Below, in pieces: positions 56,935 through 64,000 of a DNA stretch of 64,000 nucleotides. The stretch's first letter is position 1, and the number at the start of each line of letters is the position of its first letter. The position numbers and the translations under genes are program-made. The notes under the pieces are model-generated. The model had not been told where the DNA came from, searched no databases, and saw only the letters and a list, made by a program, of their open reading frames with translations. Source of the DNA: Leptolyngbya sp. Cla-17 (GTDB taxonomy: Bacteria; Cyanobacteriota; Cyanobacteriia; Leptolyngbyales; Leptolyngbyaceae); NCBI RefSeq assembly GCF_016807185.1, contig NZ_JAEVYN010000002.1, forward strand, positions 2,021,367 to 2,085,366, given 5' to 3'.

Positions 56935-57402
56935 ACTACCCGTAAATTACCCGCACCGTGCCAGAAACGATTTGCCTTTTGGTCAAGAAATATTTTTAAT
57001 AGGAGTCACAATAGTATTTTGCTCAGGTAGGTTAATCAGATATGAGCAGTTCAATGATGGATACGATCAGAGCCGCCACGCTTGGAAAGCAGCTTGAGGC
57101 ACATATCCTGAGTAACCAGCTTAGAACGCACACTTTGGAGTGATTCTGGTCGAGAGCCGCTTTTTTAACTCGCAAATGCAGCGAATTAAGGCGAGACAGG
57201 TTCATGTTTACCAGGTCAACTTACCAGAGGCTTGAGGCAGCGTTTATCCTGAACTTGAGGTGCTAATGAAGTTACGCCTGTTTAACCCAGCTCACCCAAC
57301 TCGAACTCATGGGAGATACAACGGTTATTTCTTAATCTGGCTGGATTGGCTTTCAAGCAAGGACGGGGAAAGCCCAATGACTGTGATAGCGGAGGTGTAG
57401 AG
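56935..57402 (+). other. cas12k upstream region with two short open frames
   Basis: 468 bp with no long gene. Two short frames are present. One is 57042-57143 (33 codons, MMDTIRAATLGKQLEAHI). The other is 57266-57400 (44 codons, LRLFNPAHPTRTHGRYNGY, then FLIWLDWLSS), which ends 2 bp before the cas12k ATG. The second could be a leader peptide coupling translation to cas12k. No MerR-type binding palindrome was recognised. Confidence 0.4.
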
Positions 57403-59697
57403 ATGCAAACTCTTAAAACGATTGAAGCCCGACTCATTCCAAGCGAATGGTTTCCTGCTAATAAAAACAATGTTGAGCCGATCGCAGTTGCAAGCGAAAG
57501 TGCAAGACAAATGCTTCTACAGTTGTCCATAGCAAGTACTCAGCTAGGCAAAGTGCTAAATGACCAGATTAGCCAGCACCCTGAATTTGAAACCTGGAGA
57601 AACAATGGCAGTATTCCTGCTGGAGTGTTAAAAGATCTTTGGAATCTAGAAAGAAGTCAGGCTCCCTACAAACAAATGCCAGAGCGGTTTAATCGTTCTG
57701 CTTGGCTGAGGATTCAAAATACTTACGCTGGCTGGTTCAAAACACAGAAGAAGCTTCTAAATAGATTGAATGGACTTAACCGCTGGCTTGGCATTATCAA
57801 AAGCGATCACGAACTGGTTGAAATAAGTAAGTGTGAGTTAGAAGAAATTCAGTCAAGAGCGACCCAAATTGCTTCTGAGATTAGATCACAACTGAAAGAA
57901 GCAAAGCAATCTACGGACGGTATTAATCACCTTTCAAACTCTGCCACAAATCACGCAGCTCATACAGATAATGAAGGTGGTCATACGTGCAATGAAAGTA
58001 CGGAGTCAAGCCGTAGCTTAACCAACGAATTATTTAAGGTTTATTTTTCGTTAGTTGAGACTGACGGTAGTCTTTTTGACCGATGTGCGATCGTTCATTT
58101 ACTTAAAAATGGTTGCAAAGTTGCGACTAAGCCAGAAGATTCAAAGAAATTTTCCGATACCTGTAGGAAGAAGCATAAGAAAGCTGAGCGCATAGAGAAA
58201 CAACTGACTGCCCGAATGCCTGAAGTTAGGGATTTAGGTGAAAAAGCCTTAAAAGCACTATCTGATGGATTGCAAGTAGTCACTTTAGACAACGCTGAAT
58301 TTGTAGCACAGCTAGCTGAACTTCAAAGGAAACCAAAACCACTGCCCTATCCCGTCCTACTTTATAGTGGGGACGATGTAGAGTGGCACCTGATCAAGCG
58401 CAGGAATCCAGCCACTAAAGATGTTCAGGAGCGTGTTTTTGTCAAATTTAGAGGACTCACTACCTATTTAAAGGAGCAGTCTAAAAAACAAATAGAAAAA
58501 CAGATAGAAGAGCAATTATTAGAGTTAGACCTGAACCTGGATGAGGTGGAGTGGAAAATCGTTAGATCTAGAAACAAGGTCACTCAAGAATTTAAGGAAC
58601 GTATTTCTGTCAAACTCGAAGAATCAAAAAAATATTTGAAACAGCAATTAGAGGAAAAGCTCAAGAAGCTAGACCTGAAGAAGTATGAATTAGGAAAAGA
58701 ATATGTTTTTGAAATTTATTGCGATCGTCGTCAGCTTCAAGAGTTTCAAACTTTTTTAAGTGATTGGCAAATCTATAGTTCAGATAAGAAAAAATATCCA
58801 ATCACGTTATTTGCATTTCAATCTGCTGCTTTAATCTGGCGGCAATCAACAAAAGATGATATTTCTACATTTCAACCGTACTTGAAATGTACATTTGATC
58901 AGAGATGCTTAACTGCTGAAAGAGCTGAATTAGTGAGAGCAGAAGAGATTGCGAAGGTTAACAGAAAAATTAATAACTACGAAACGGCGCAGAAAGATAG
59001 CCAAGAGCTTACAGAAAATCAGCAGAAAGATCTCAAGAAGACAAAAGGGCAGCTAGCAGCCCTCGATAATCCTTATCCGCGACCCTCTAAACCTTCTTAT
59101 AAGGGGAACCCCAATATTATTGTAGGTGTCTGCTTCAGTATTGAACAAGTCGCGACTGTGGCAGTGGTTGATTGCTCGGCTCACAAAGCTATTACATATA
59201 GAAGCATTCGGCAATTATTAGGCAGAGATTATAAGAAGCTGGCTGCCTATCGCCTCCGGCAAGGACGAAACGCTAATGAGCGTCATAAGCAACAGAAAAG
59301 AGGGAAGGTCAGCAACCTATCAGAATCAAACGAGGGTAAATACATTGATCGTTTGATAGCAAAAGCGATCGTGGAGGTTGCTCAAGAGTTCAAGGCTGGC
59401 AGAGTTGTTTTGCCAAATTTAACAGGTTTGAAAGAAAGTCTTCAGAGCAAGCTTGAAGCCAAGGCAGAGGAAAGGGATCCAAAAGATAGAGCTAAACAGC
59501 AGGAGTACGAAGAACAGTACAAAATCAACCTTCACAGATGGTCTTACAAAAGGCTAACTCAATGCATTGAAGAGCGAGCGGGCAAAATTGGAGTTCCAAT
59601 TGAATTGGGACAACAGCAGTTTAAGGGAAACTTCAAAGAAAAGGCTATGCAGATTGTCTGGTCAACCCATCAGGCTCATAAAGACGTAGGGACGTAA
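57403..59697 (+). CDS. cas12k: Cas12k, RNA-guided target-recognition protein of the CAST (enlarged form)
   Basis: Catalytically inactive Cas12 that, with crRNA and tracrRNA, finds GTN-flanked targets and recruits TniQ/TnsC. Family landmarks: MQTLKTIEARLIPSEW start, HLLKNGCKVATKPEDSKKFS, RQLQEFQTFLSDW, VGVCFSIEQVATVAVVDCSA at RuvC-I (no catalytic Asp), VVLPNL at RuvC-II and NLHRWSYKRLTQCIE. At 764 residues it is about 125 longer than the ~640-residue ShCAST protein. The extra length includes an imperfect 56-residue tandem duplication at 326-381 and 382-433 (VEWHLIKRRN, VEWKIVRSRN). ATG 57403 gives the family start. Confidence 0.93.
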   Translation: MQTLKTIEARLIPSEWFPANKNNVEPIAVASESARQMLLQLSIASTQLGKVLNDQISQHPEFETWRNNGSIPAGVLKDLWNLERSQAPYKQMPERFNRSAWLRIQNTYAGWFKTQKKLLNRLNGLNRWLGIIKSDHELVEISKCELEEIQSRATQIASEIRSQLKEAKQSTDGINHLSNSATNHAAHTDNEGGHTCNESTESSRSLTNELFKVYFSLVETDGSLFDRCAIVHLLKNGCKVATKPEDSKKFSDTCRKKHKKAERIEKQLTARMPEVRDLGEKALKALSDGLQVVTLDNAEFVAQLAELQRKPKPLPYPVLLYSGDDVEWHLIKRRNPATKDVQERVFVKFRGLTTYLKEQSKKQIEKQIEEQLLELDLNLDEVEWKIVRSRNKVTQEFKERISVKLEESKKYLKQQLEEKLKKLDLKKYELGKEYVFEIYCDRRQLQEFQTFLSDWQIYSSDKKKYPITLFAFQSAALIWRQSTKDDISTFQPYLKCTFDQRCLTAERAELVRAEEIAKVNRKINNYETAQKDSQELTENQQKDLKKTKGQLAALDNPYPRPSKPSYKGNPNIIVGVCFSIEQVATVAVVDCSAHKAITYRSIRQLLGRDYKKLAAYRLRQGRNANERHKQQKRGKVSNLSESNEGKYIDRLIAKAIVEVAQEFKAGRVVLPNLTGLKESLQSKLEAKAEERDPKDRAKQQEYEEQYKINLHRWSYKRLTQCIEERAGKIGVPIELGQQQFKGNFKEKAMQIVWSTHQAHKDVGT

Positions 59698-59741
59698 AAG
59701 TGTCCTTGTTCCGAACCTTGAAAATGTAATATTCTTGTAAA

Positions 59742-60117
59742 GAATAGCGCCTCCGGTCATGTTTGAAGGAACCTCTGATACGGAAGAAATGGGTGGGTTT
59801 ACCACCGTAAGGTGGTTTCTTTTCGACCCTGGTAGTAATACTCCTTGCGGAGTTTGTCTGCACCCGAAGCTGCCTAGTCAGGACAAGCATCTCATTTTGA
59901 GATAGGCGTTGAGGTTAGGGATTAAGTTATACGAACGAACTGCTGTTCTATTAGTGTAATGTAGGTCGCCCCCACGCAAAAAGTGTAAATCTCTTAGAAA
60001 TAAGGGTAGGGATATATCCAAAGGCAACTACCGATTACGCTCAAAGGAATTCCAATGAGTATCCGCCAATCCTTCACCTGACAAACCGAAGCGGGGTCGG
60101 AATCCCTGGGAGGTTTG
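59742..60117 (+). ncRNA. Probable V-K tracrRNA region
   Basis: Located directly after cas12k as in other V-K elements. Landmarks shared with known V-K tracrRNAs are AATAGCGCC near 59743, a hairpin (ACCACCGTAAGGTGGT), CGACCCTGGTAG near 59824, GCTGCC at 59869 and a late GGAATCCCTGGGAGG. CTTTTCGACC at 59819-59828 can pair with the repeat ends GGTTGAAAG or, less well, GGTTAGAAAG. Boundaries are approximate. Confidence 0.62.
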
Positions 60118-60278
60118 CCAGAATTGCTCAAACCTTTGCTAGTCTGCTAATTCAGGCAAGGACGTGGCACAAAGAAGTTAGTCATTGAGGGTAAAAACCA
60201 TTGCTACCCGAAGGAATTTAAGGACTTTGCCAAAATCATCTGAGGAACTTAGTCAGGACAAGGGTTTGAGCAGCCGGG

Positions 60279-60524
60279 GTCTCCATAGGCTCTCTGGCTA
60301 TCGGTGGTTAGAAAGATCTAAGGCTTTTGGTCTTGTGGGCGATCGCACCTCGTCTCCATAGGCTCTCTGGCTATCGGTGGTTAGAAAGGAAATGAACCGG
60401 GGATGATCCATGCGAACTTTAAAGTCTCCATAGGCTCTCTGGCTATCGGTGGTTAAAAAGTTTACCTATGCCATTGGGAACTTGGCTGACAAGCATGTTC
60501 TCTCCGGTTAGGGGAGGTTGAAAG
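60279..60524 (+). CRISPR. Small V-K CRISPR array: three full repeats, one degenerate repeat, three spacers
   Basis: A 37-bp repeat (starts GTCTCCATAGGC, ends GGTGGTTAGAAAG) occurs at 60279-60315 and 60352-60388, and with one change (TTAAAAAG) at 60424-60460. A divergent 28-bp last repeat at 60497-60524 ends GGAGGTTGAAAG. Spacers are 60316-60351 (36 bp), 60389-60423 (35 bp) and 60461-60496 (36 bp). None matches elsewhere in the window by eye. No adaptation genes are present. Confidence 0.9.
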
Positions 60525-60610
60525 AATATTAATGTAGAAAGATATATTCTTAATTTTTCATGTCTAATTCGCTTACTTGCGATTTTTGGGCAGGCAACCC
60601 TAGCACTCTT

Positions 60611-60640
60611 GGCGGATAAAAAGGCGCACTACTTTGGGGT
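60611..60640 (+). ncRNA. Delocalised homing crRNA targeting tRNA-Pro
   Basis: About 85 bp beyond the array a half-repeat GGCGGATAAAAAG (60611-60623), 11 of 13 identical to the third repeat's end, precedes GCGCACTACTTTGGGGT (60624-60640). These 17 bases are identical to the tRNA-Pro gene (60898-60914 on the minus strand). The bases just 5' of the match in the tRNA are GTA, a proper V-K PAM (GTN). V-K CASTs are known to home to tRNA genes with such separate short-spacer guides. Confidence 0.9.
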
Positions 60641-60779
60641 TACATATCTCAGATTATGTGCATCAGGATGTTGTACAAAACTTGCATCCTGAAGAGTTAG
60701 ATTGTCAACACTATTATTTTTTGGCAAGAGCCATAAAAAACTGGCTTTTCAAGAAAGTAGACCTCCTCAAATGGCAACA

Positions 60780-60845
60780 GTCCAGAGAATCCGTCAGTTC
60801 TGACAAATAAGTCTGAAAAACTGACAAATATCTCTGGACTGTACA
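60780..60845 (-). repeat. CAST right end with probable TnsB sites
   Basis: Inward from 60845 on the minus strand: TGTACAGTCCAGAGATA, then two TGACAAATA repeats (top strand 60801-60809 and 60822-60830) 21 bp apart. This arrangement is typical of TnsB-binding sites at V-K right ends. Confidence 0.8.
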
Positions 60846-60862
60846 TGAGCGGTTTCAACCTA

Positions 60863-60936
60863 TCGGAGCGGCGAGATTCGAACTCACGACCCCTACTACC
60901 CCAAAGTAGTGCGCTACCAAGCTGCGCTACGCCCCG
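60863..60936 (-). tRNA. tRNA-Pro(GGG)
   Basis: 74 nt. The acceptor stem pairs CGGGGCG with CGCTCCG (one G-U) and A is the discriminator. The D arm is GCGCAGCTTGGTAGCGC. The anticodon stem CTACT/AGTAG encloses loop TTGGGGT, giving anticodon GGG. The T arm includes GTTCGAATC. No encoded CCA. It is the target of the CAST homing guide; its 3' end faces the transposon right end 17 bp away. Confidence 0.95.
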
Positions 60937-61116
60937 ACAGACTTAAGAATATAGCATAAGTCGGAACATCAGCAACGAAAAAATTAAACCGGAATCTACC
61001 TACCATCATTGACACAGTAGTTCATTTTAGGCGATTTCCAGCAAAGCAAAATGCCAACCAAGAGGGGTGTATGAAATGCCACATTTAGGCTGAAGTGCGT
61101 TTCCTTTTTTTCTAAT

Positions 61117-61431
61117 TCAAGAGTTTGAATTTGCAATTGCGGTTCCACCGCTGAAGGGGCTCCGTAAGCTAGTCCATACGATATACCGCTGTTTCGAGGC
61201 ACTGATGAGGGTTGGAATACCTTGTTTAAGCAGCTCACATCCGTACCGATAAGCCTCTAACCGATCGCTTGCAGCAAACTGTCTTGCTAACCGATATAGC
61301 TCCTGGCCATAGGTCACTCCATCTTGCATAGACTGATCCATGTAGAACTTGAACAAAGTGATTTGTTGTTCTGGGATCATGCGAGGCGAAGATTCTATAG
61401 CGATGGTAGGCGAAATTGTAAGGACTGACAT
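61117..61431 (-). CDS. Conserved small hypothetical protein
   Basis: 104 residues from ATG 61431, or 87 from ATG 61380. The core is QITLFKFYMDQSMQDGVTYG, QELYRLARQFAASDRLEAYR and SASKQRYIVWTSLRSP. It is helical at first, then a beta strand. It resembles a recurrent small cyanobacterial protein of unknown function. It has no membrane segment. The 180 bp to the tRNA hold nothing clear. Confidence 0.6.
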   Translation of the reverse strand: MSVLTISPTIAIESSPRMIPEQQITLFKFYMDQSMQDGVTYGQELYRLARQFAASDRLEAYRYGCELLKQGIPTLISASKQRYIVWTSLRSPFSGGTAIANSNS

Positions 61432-61937
61432 CTACGTTTTCCTAGCTATAGTTGGAACAAGCAATCAGAGGACTTTGCAACATAAACAACCCATAGGGAA
61501 CTAATGCCGTTACTGCTGCAAATCGTTTTGTCCTGATAAAACTTATTCACAAGGGAAGGACTAATCTCCGGGATTACTTCAGGGCTTGATGTGTAGCCAA
61601 TTTCTCTATACATAGAGTGGCAACATTTCTATACGAATTCAAGTAATCTTTGATACATTTCTTCAAAGATTACATTGATTTTATATTTATTGCCTGAGCA
61701 GCTCGTTTGGACCGTACTAAAAAAAACTGAATTTTGACCTGTCGTTTAAACGAGTGCTTTGAGGAAAATATTTTTATCCCCATCTAGTTGTTAAACCTTA
61801 AAAATATTTTTTAAGATATGTTTCCTTCGCGGTTTTTTGGGAACTCTTTCTACAGCAAGCGCTGGCAGCAAGAATACTCATCCCAGCATTCGCTTAAGTA
61901 GACGCTCCCATTTTTAAGCTGATGTGTAGGATCAACC
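61432..61937. other. 506-bp AT-rich intergenic region
   Basis: No gene or strong repeat seen. It separates divergent genes and probably holds promoters for both, including the sensor protein downstream. Confidence 0.45.
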
Positions 61938-64000
61938 ATGAGTAAGCGATTCCAACCTGAAAACTCCCAGGCAGATGCACGGCTGGCTCTCACGGGTGAA
62001 ACGCCAGAACAGCAGGTTGAAGAGTGCCACACCCTACTTCAACAAGCGTTACAGGATCTGCAACAAGTACAGGAGGCATTGCAGGCAACCCGTCAACGGG
62101 AACAGCTTAAAAGACAAATTACTAGCCAAATTCGCACGTCTCTTGACCTGGATGAGATTTTGCAAGGAGCAGTGACCACGATCCGTGAACTGTTGCAAGT
62201 TGAATCCTGTCACTTCACCTGGTATCGCCCTCATGCTGATTCTCTCGGTTGGGAAACCATTCAAGAGGCAAAATTACCTGACGTTCCAAGTCGCCTCGGC
62301 TGGCATTCAGAAGCAGACGCAGAATCGATCGCAGAAATACTTCTCAATCAAGGGATCTTGCGAGTCAACGATGTTGAGACATTAGATCAACCCAAATTGC
62401 CGATGGTATTTCGTAGCCTGGGTATCAAATCCCAGCTTGTTTTGCCCATTCACACCCATTCTGGTGTTGTAGGAGCATTGCACTGCACTAATTTCAGCGA
62501 GTTGCACCTCTGGGGCGATGAGGATGTGGAATGGCTCCAAGATATTCTGGATCACTTGGCGATCGCGATCCAGCAAGCAGAACTCACTGCTGAGTTACGC
62601 ACCAGCAAAGTCCGCCTGGATGCCTTTTTTGCTGGTGCCAATGCTGGATTAGTGATTTTTGATCGCCAACTTCGCTATGTCCATATCAACGAAGCATTGG
62701 CAGAGACGAATGGGGTTCCTGCAGCAGATCACATTGGTAAGTCGATTCGGGAGGTGCTGCCCCAACTAGCTGAAGTATTGGAACCCATGTTTCAGAACAT
62801 TCTAGACACGGGCAACCCGATTCTTGACTATGAATTAGTGGGTGAAACACCGAAACAACCAGGAGTGATGCGCCACTGGCTGGCATCTTATTACCCCTTG
62901 TTGGATGAGAGTGGCACGATCATTGGCGCGGGTGGCGTTGTGCTCGAAAGTACCGAGCGCAAACAGGCCCAAACAGCATTAGCTAAGAGTGAAGCTAAAT
63001 TCCGCTATTTAGTCGAAAATGCCACCGATCTCATCTGGTCTTCTACATTAGACGGAACACTGACTTACATTTCTCCCAGCTTTAAGGCAATGACAGGGTA
63101 TGACCCTTCGGAGTTTTTAGGTCAATCAATTGCACCCCTCGTTCATCCAGATCACCTCTCAGATTGTCTGGCATTTCTCAGACGGATTTTAGAATCAGGT
63201 GAGCAACAAAATGGATTTGAGTTTCAGCATAAGCATAAAGATAGTAGTTGGTTCTGGGTATCCAGTAATGTCTCTCCTGTCAAGAATGAGCTTGGAGAGG
63301 TTGTAGGGTTTCAGGGAATCATCCAGGATATTAGCGATCGCAAAGAAGCCGAACTCGCGTTACGTCAAAGTGAAGAACGTCTACAAGCCATTCTCGATAA
63401 TTCGCCTGCAGTTATCTACATGAAGGATGCCCAAGGACGATTGCTTACTGTCAACCGAAAATTTGAATCCCTGTTTCACCTGAATAAAGCTGAGGTCATT
63501 GGTAAGCGGAATTGCGACTTATTTGATCAAGAATTAGCGGCAGCCTTTGATGCAAACGACCAGAAGGTTTTGGCAGCTGGAACAGCGATGCAATGGGAAG
63601 AACTGGCACCTCATGATGATGGGTTGCATACCTATCTATCGCTGAAATTTCCCCTCTTAGATCTAGATGGAATTCCTTATGCAACTTGTGGATTTTCAAC
63701 CGATATTACTGATCGCAAACGCGCCGAAGCAGCCTTACAAGAGCAAACCAACCTACTGCAACTCATTCTCCATTCGATGAGTGAAGGTGTTATTGTTGCC
63801 GATGAACAAGGGCAGTTTCTGGCATTTAACCCGGCAGCCGAGCAAATGTTCGGCAGTGGTGCAACGGATGTTGGTGAGAATGAATGGTCGCAGCACTATG
63901 GCTTGTTCCTGCCCGATCAAGTCACTCCGTTCTCAGCAGATCAACTGCCTTTGACAAGAGCTATTCAAGGTGGATGCACTAAGGATGTCGAAATGTTTGT
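61938..64000 (+). CDS. Multi-domain GAF/PAS sensor protein, probably histidine kinase (partial)
   Basis: The frame is open from ATG 61938 to the window edge, 687 residues so far. A short coiled coil (EECHTLLQQALQDLQQVQEA) precedes a GAF domain (TSLDLDEILQGAVTTIRELL to HLAIAIQQAEL). At least four PAS/PAC units follow: FFAGANAGLVIFDRQLRYVH, FRYLVENATDLIWSSTLDGT, LQAILDNSPAVIYMKDAQGR and LQLILHSMSEGVIVADEQGQ. Each ends in a DRK- or ERK-type PAC linker. The output domain lies beyond the window; a histidine kinase or GGDEF protein is likely. The start codon follows no obvious strong RBS. Confidence 0.85.
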   Translation, partial: MSKRFQPENSQADARLALTGETPEQQVEECHTLLQQALQDLQQVQEALQATRQREQLKRQITSQIRTSLDLDEILQGAVTTIRELLQVESCHFTWYRPHADSLGWETIQEAKLPDVPSRLGWHSEADAESIAEILLNQGILRVNDVETLDQPKLPMVFRSLGIKSQLVLPIHTHSGVVGALHCTNFSELHLWGDEDVEWLQDILDHLAIAIQQAELTAELRTSKVRLDAFFAGANAGLVIFDRQLRYVHINEALAETNGVPAADHIGKSIREVLPQLAEVLEPMFQNILDTGNPILDYELVGETPKQPGVMRHWLASYYPLLDESGTIIGAGGVVLESTERKQAQTALAKSEAKFRYLVENATDLIWSSTLDGTLTYISPSFKAMTGYDPSEFLGQSIAPLVHPDHLSDCLAFLRRILESGEQQNGFEFQHKHKDSSWFWVSSNVSPVKNELGEVVGFQGIIQDISDRKEAELALRQSEERLQAILDNSPAVIYMKDAQGRLLTVNRKFESLFHLNKAEVIGKRNCDLFDQELAAAFDANDQKVLAAGTAMQWEELAPHDDGLHTYLSLKFPLLDLDGIPYATCGFSTDITDRKRAEAALQEQTNLLQLILHSMSEGVIVADEQGQFLAFNPAAEQMFGSGATDVGENEWSQHYGLFLPDQVTPFSADQLPLTRAIQGGCTKDVEMF

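Larger units (their letters stand above)
29915..60845. mobile_element. Type V-K CRISPR-associated transposon (CAST), ~30.9 kb
   Basis: The ends are near-identical inverted repeats starting TGTACAGT: TGTACAGTTCACAGA at 29915, and on the other strand TGTACAGTCCAGAGA from 60845; 13 of 15 bases match. Between them, in canonical V-K order, are tnsB, tnsC-like, tniQ, cargo, cas12k, a tracrRNA region, CRISPR repeats and a separate tRNA-matching guide. The 5 bp outside the ends (CCATC, TGAGC) differ, so no target duplication is visible. The cargo (33.7-56.9 kb) is a conflict/defence island. Functionality is doubtful because the TnsC-like protein lacks Walker motifs. Confidence 0.93.

Noticed and set aside
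59875..60262. A 13-bp direct repeat (TAGTCAGGACAAG at 59875 and 60250) as a second pair of mobile-element ends
   Set aside because: It has no inverted-repeat partner or transposase and lies inside the tracrRNA-to-array interval; it is more likely a local duplication.
29910..60850. A 5-bp target-site duplication around the CAST
   Set aside because: The flanks read CCATC and TGAGC, which do not match in either orientation, so no duplication can be claimed.

Overview
The window is a chromosomal segment of a filamentous-type cyanobacterium. The octamer GCGATCGC (HIP1) is scattered throughout. The gene set (ClpS, DUF1816, DUF2103, DUF928, CcbP-like proteins, PEP-CTERM proteins, Cas12k) is typically cyanobacterial. 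The genus cannot be fixed from the sequence alone.

Positions 1-29 kb are mostly ordinary chromosome. They hold a DUF2103 protein, clpS, lnt, a cysA-type transporter ATPase, rpmF, a molybdopterin oxidoreductase, mini-RNase III, an RlmB/TrmH methyltransferase, a FAD oxidoreductase, an IS630 copy, an alcohol dehydrogenase, a TerB/Mo-nitrogenase-like protein, prmA-serA and an LCP protein. These are followed by a lone PD-(D/E)XK-like protein, three secreted PEP-CTERM amidases and a MOSC protein. At 27.7-29.2 kb a sigma-like gene without its C-terminus directly abuts a DUF928 gene without its N-terminus, as if a deletion joined them.

Positions 29,915-60,845 form one mobile element of about 30.9 kb, bounded by matching TGTACAGT ends. 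It is a type V-K CRISPR-associated transposon (CAST). In order it carries tnsB, a tnsC-like gene, tniQ, about 24 kb of cargo, cas12k, a tracrRNA region, a small CRISPR array and a separate homing guide. The guide's 17-nt spacer is identical to part of a tRNA-Pro(GGG) gene just outside the right end, and a GTA motif sits where the PAM should be. Three features are unusual: the TnsC-like ATPase has lost recognisable Walker A and B motifs, Cas12k is enlarged by an internal tandem duplication, and the flanks show no 5-bp target duplication.

The cargo is a defence or conflict island. Its centre is four paralogous proteins that share an N-terminal nucleoside-phosphorylase/MTAN-like domain. Each paralogue has a different C-terminal module: a membrane segment plus about 22 WD40 repeats, HEAT-like repeats, a P-loop NTPase plus a long helical region, or an AAA_35-type ATPase. 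The AAA_35 form overlaps a second AAA_35 protein that ends in 15 TPRs. Two of the four lie divergent from a membrane protein plus a CcbP-like protein; one of those pairs is intact and one decayed. In the NTPase paralogue the nucleosidase active-site motifs are lost. The simplest model, which is inference, is a set of sensors sharing one nucleotide-cleaving effector fold. Around them lie an orphan MoxR ATPase, a MutL-like fragment, an IS5-type remnant and a frameshifted CU044_2847-family gene.

Beyond the CAST are tRNA-Pro, a small conserved hypothetical gene and the start of a large GAF/PAS sensor protein that runs off the window.
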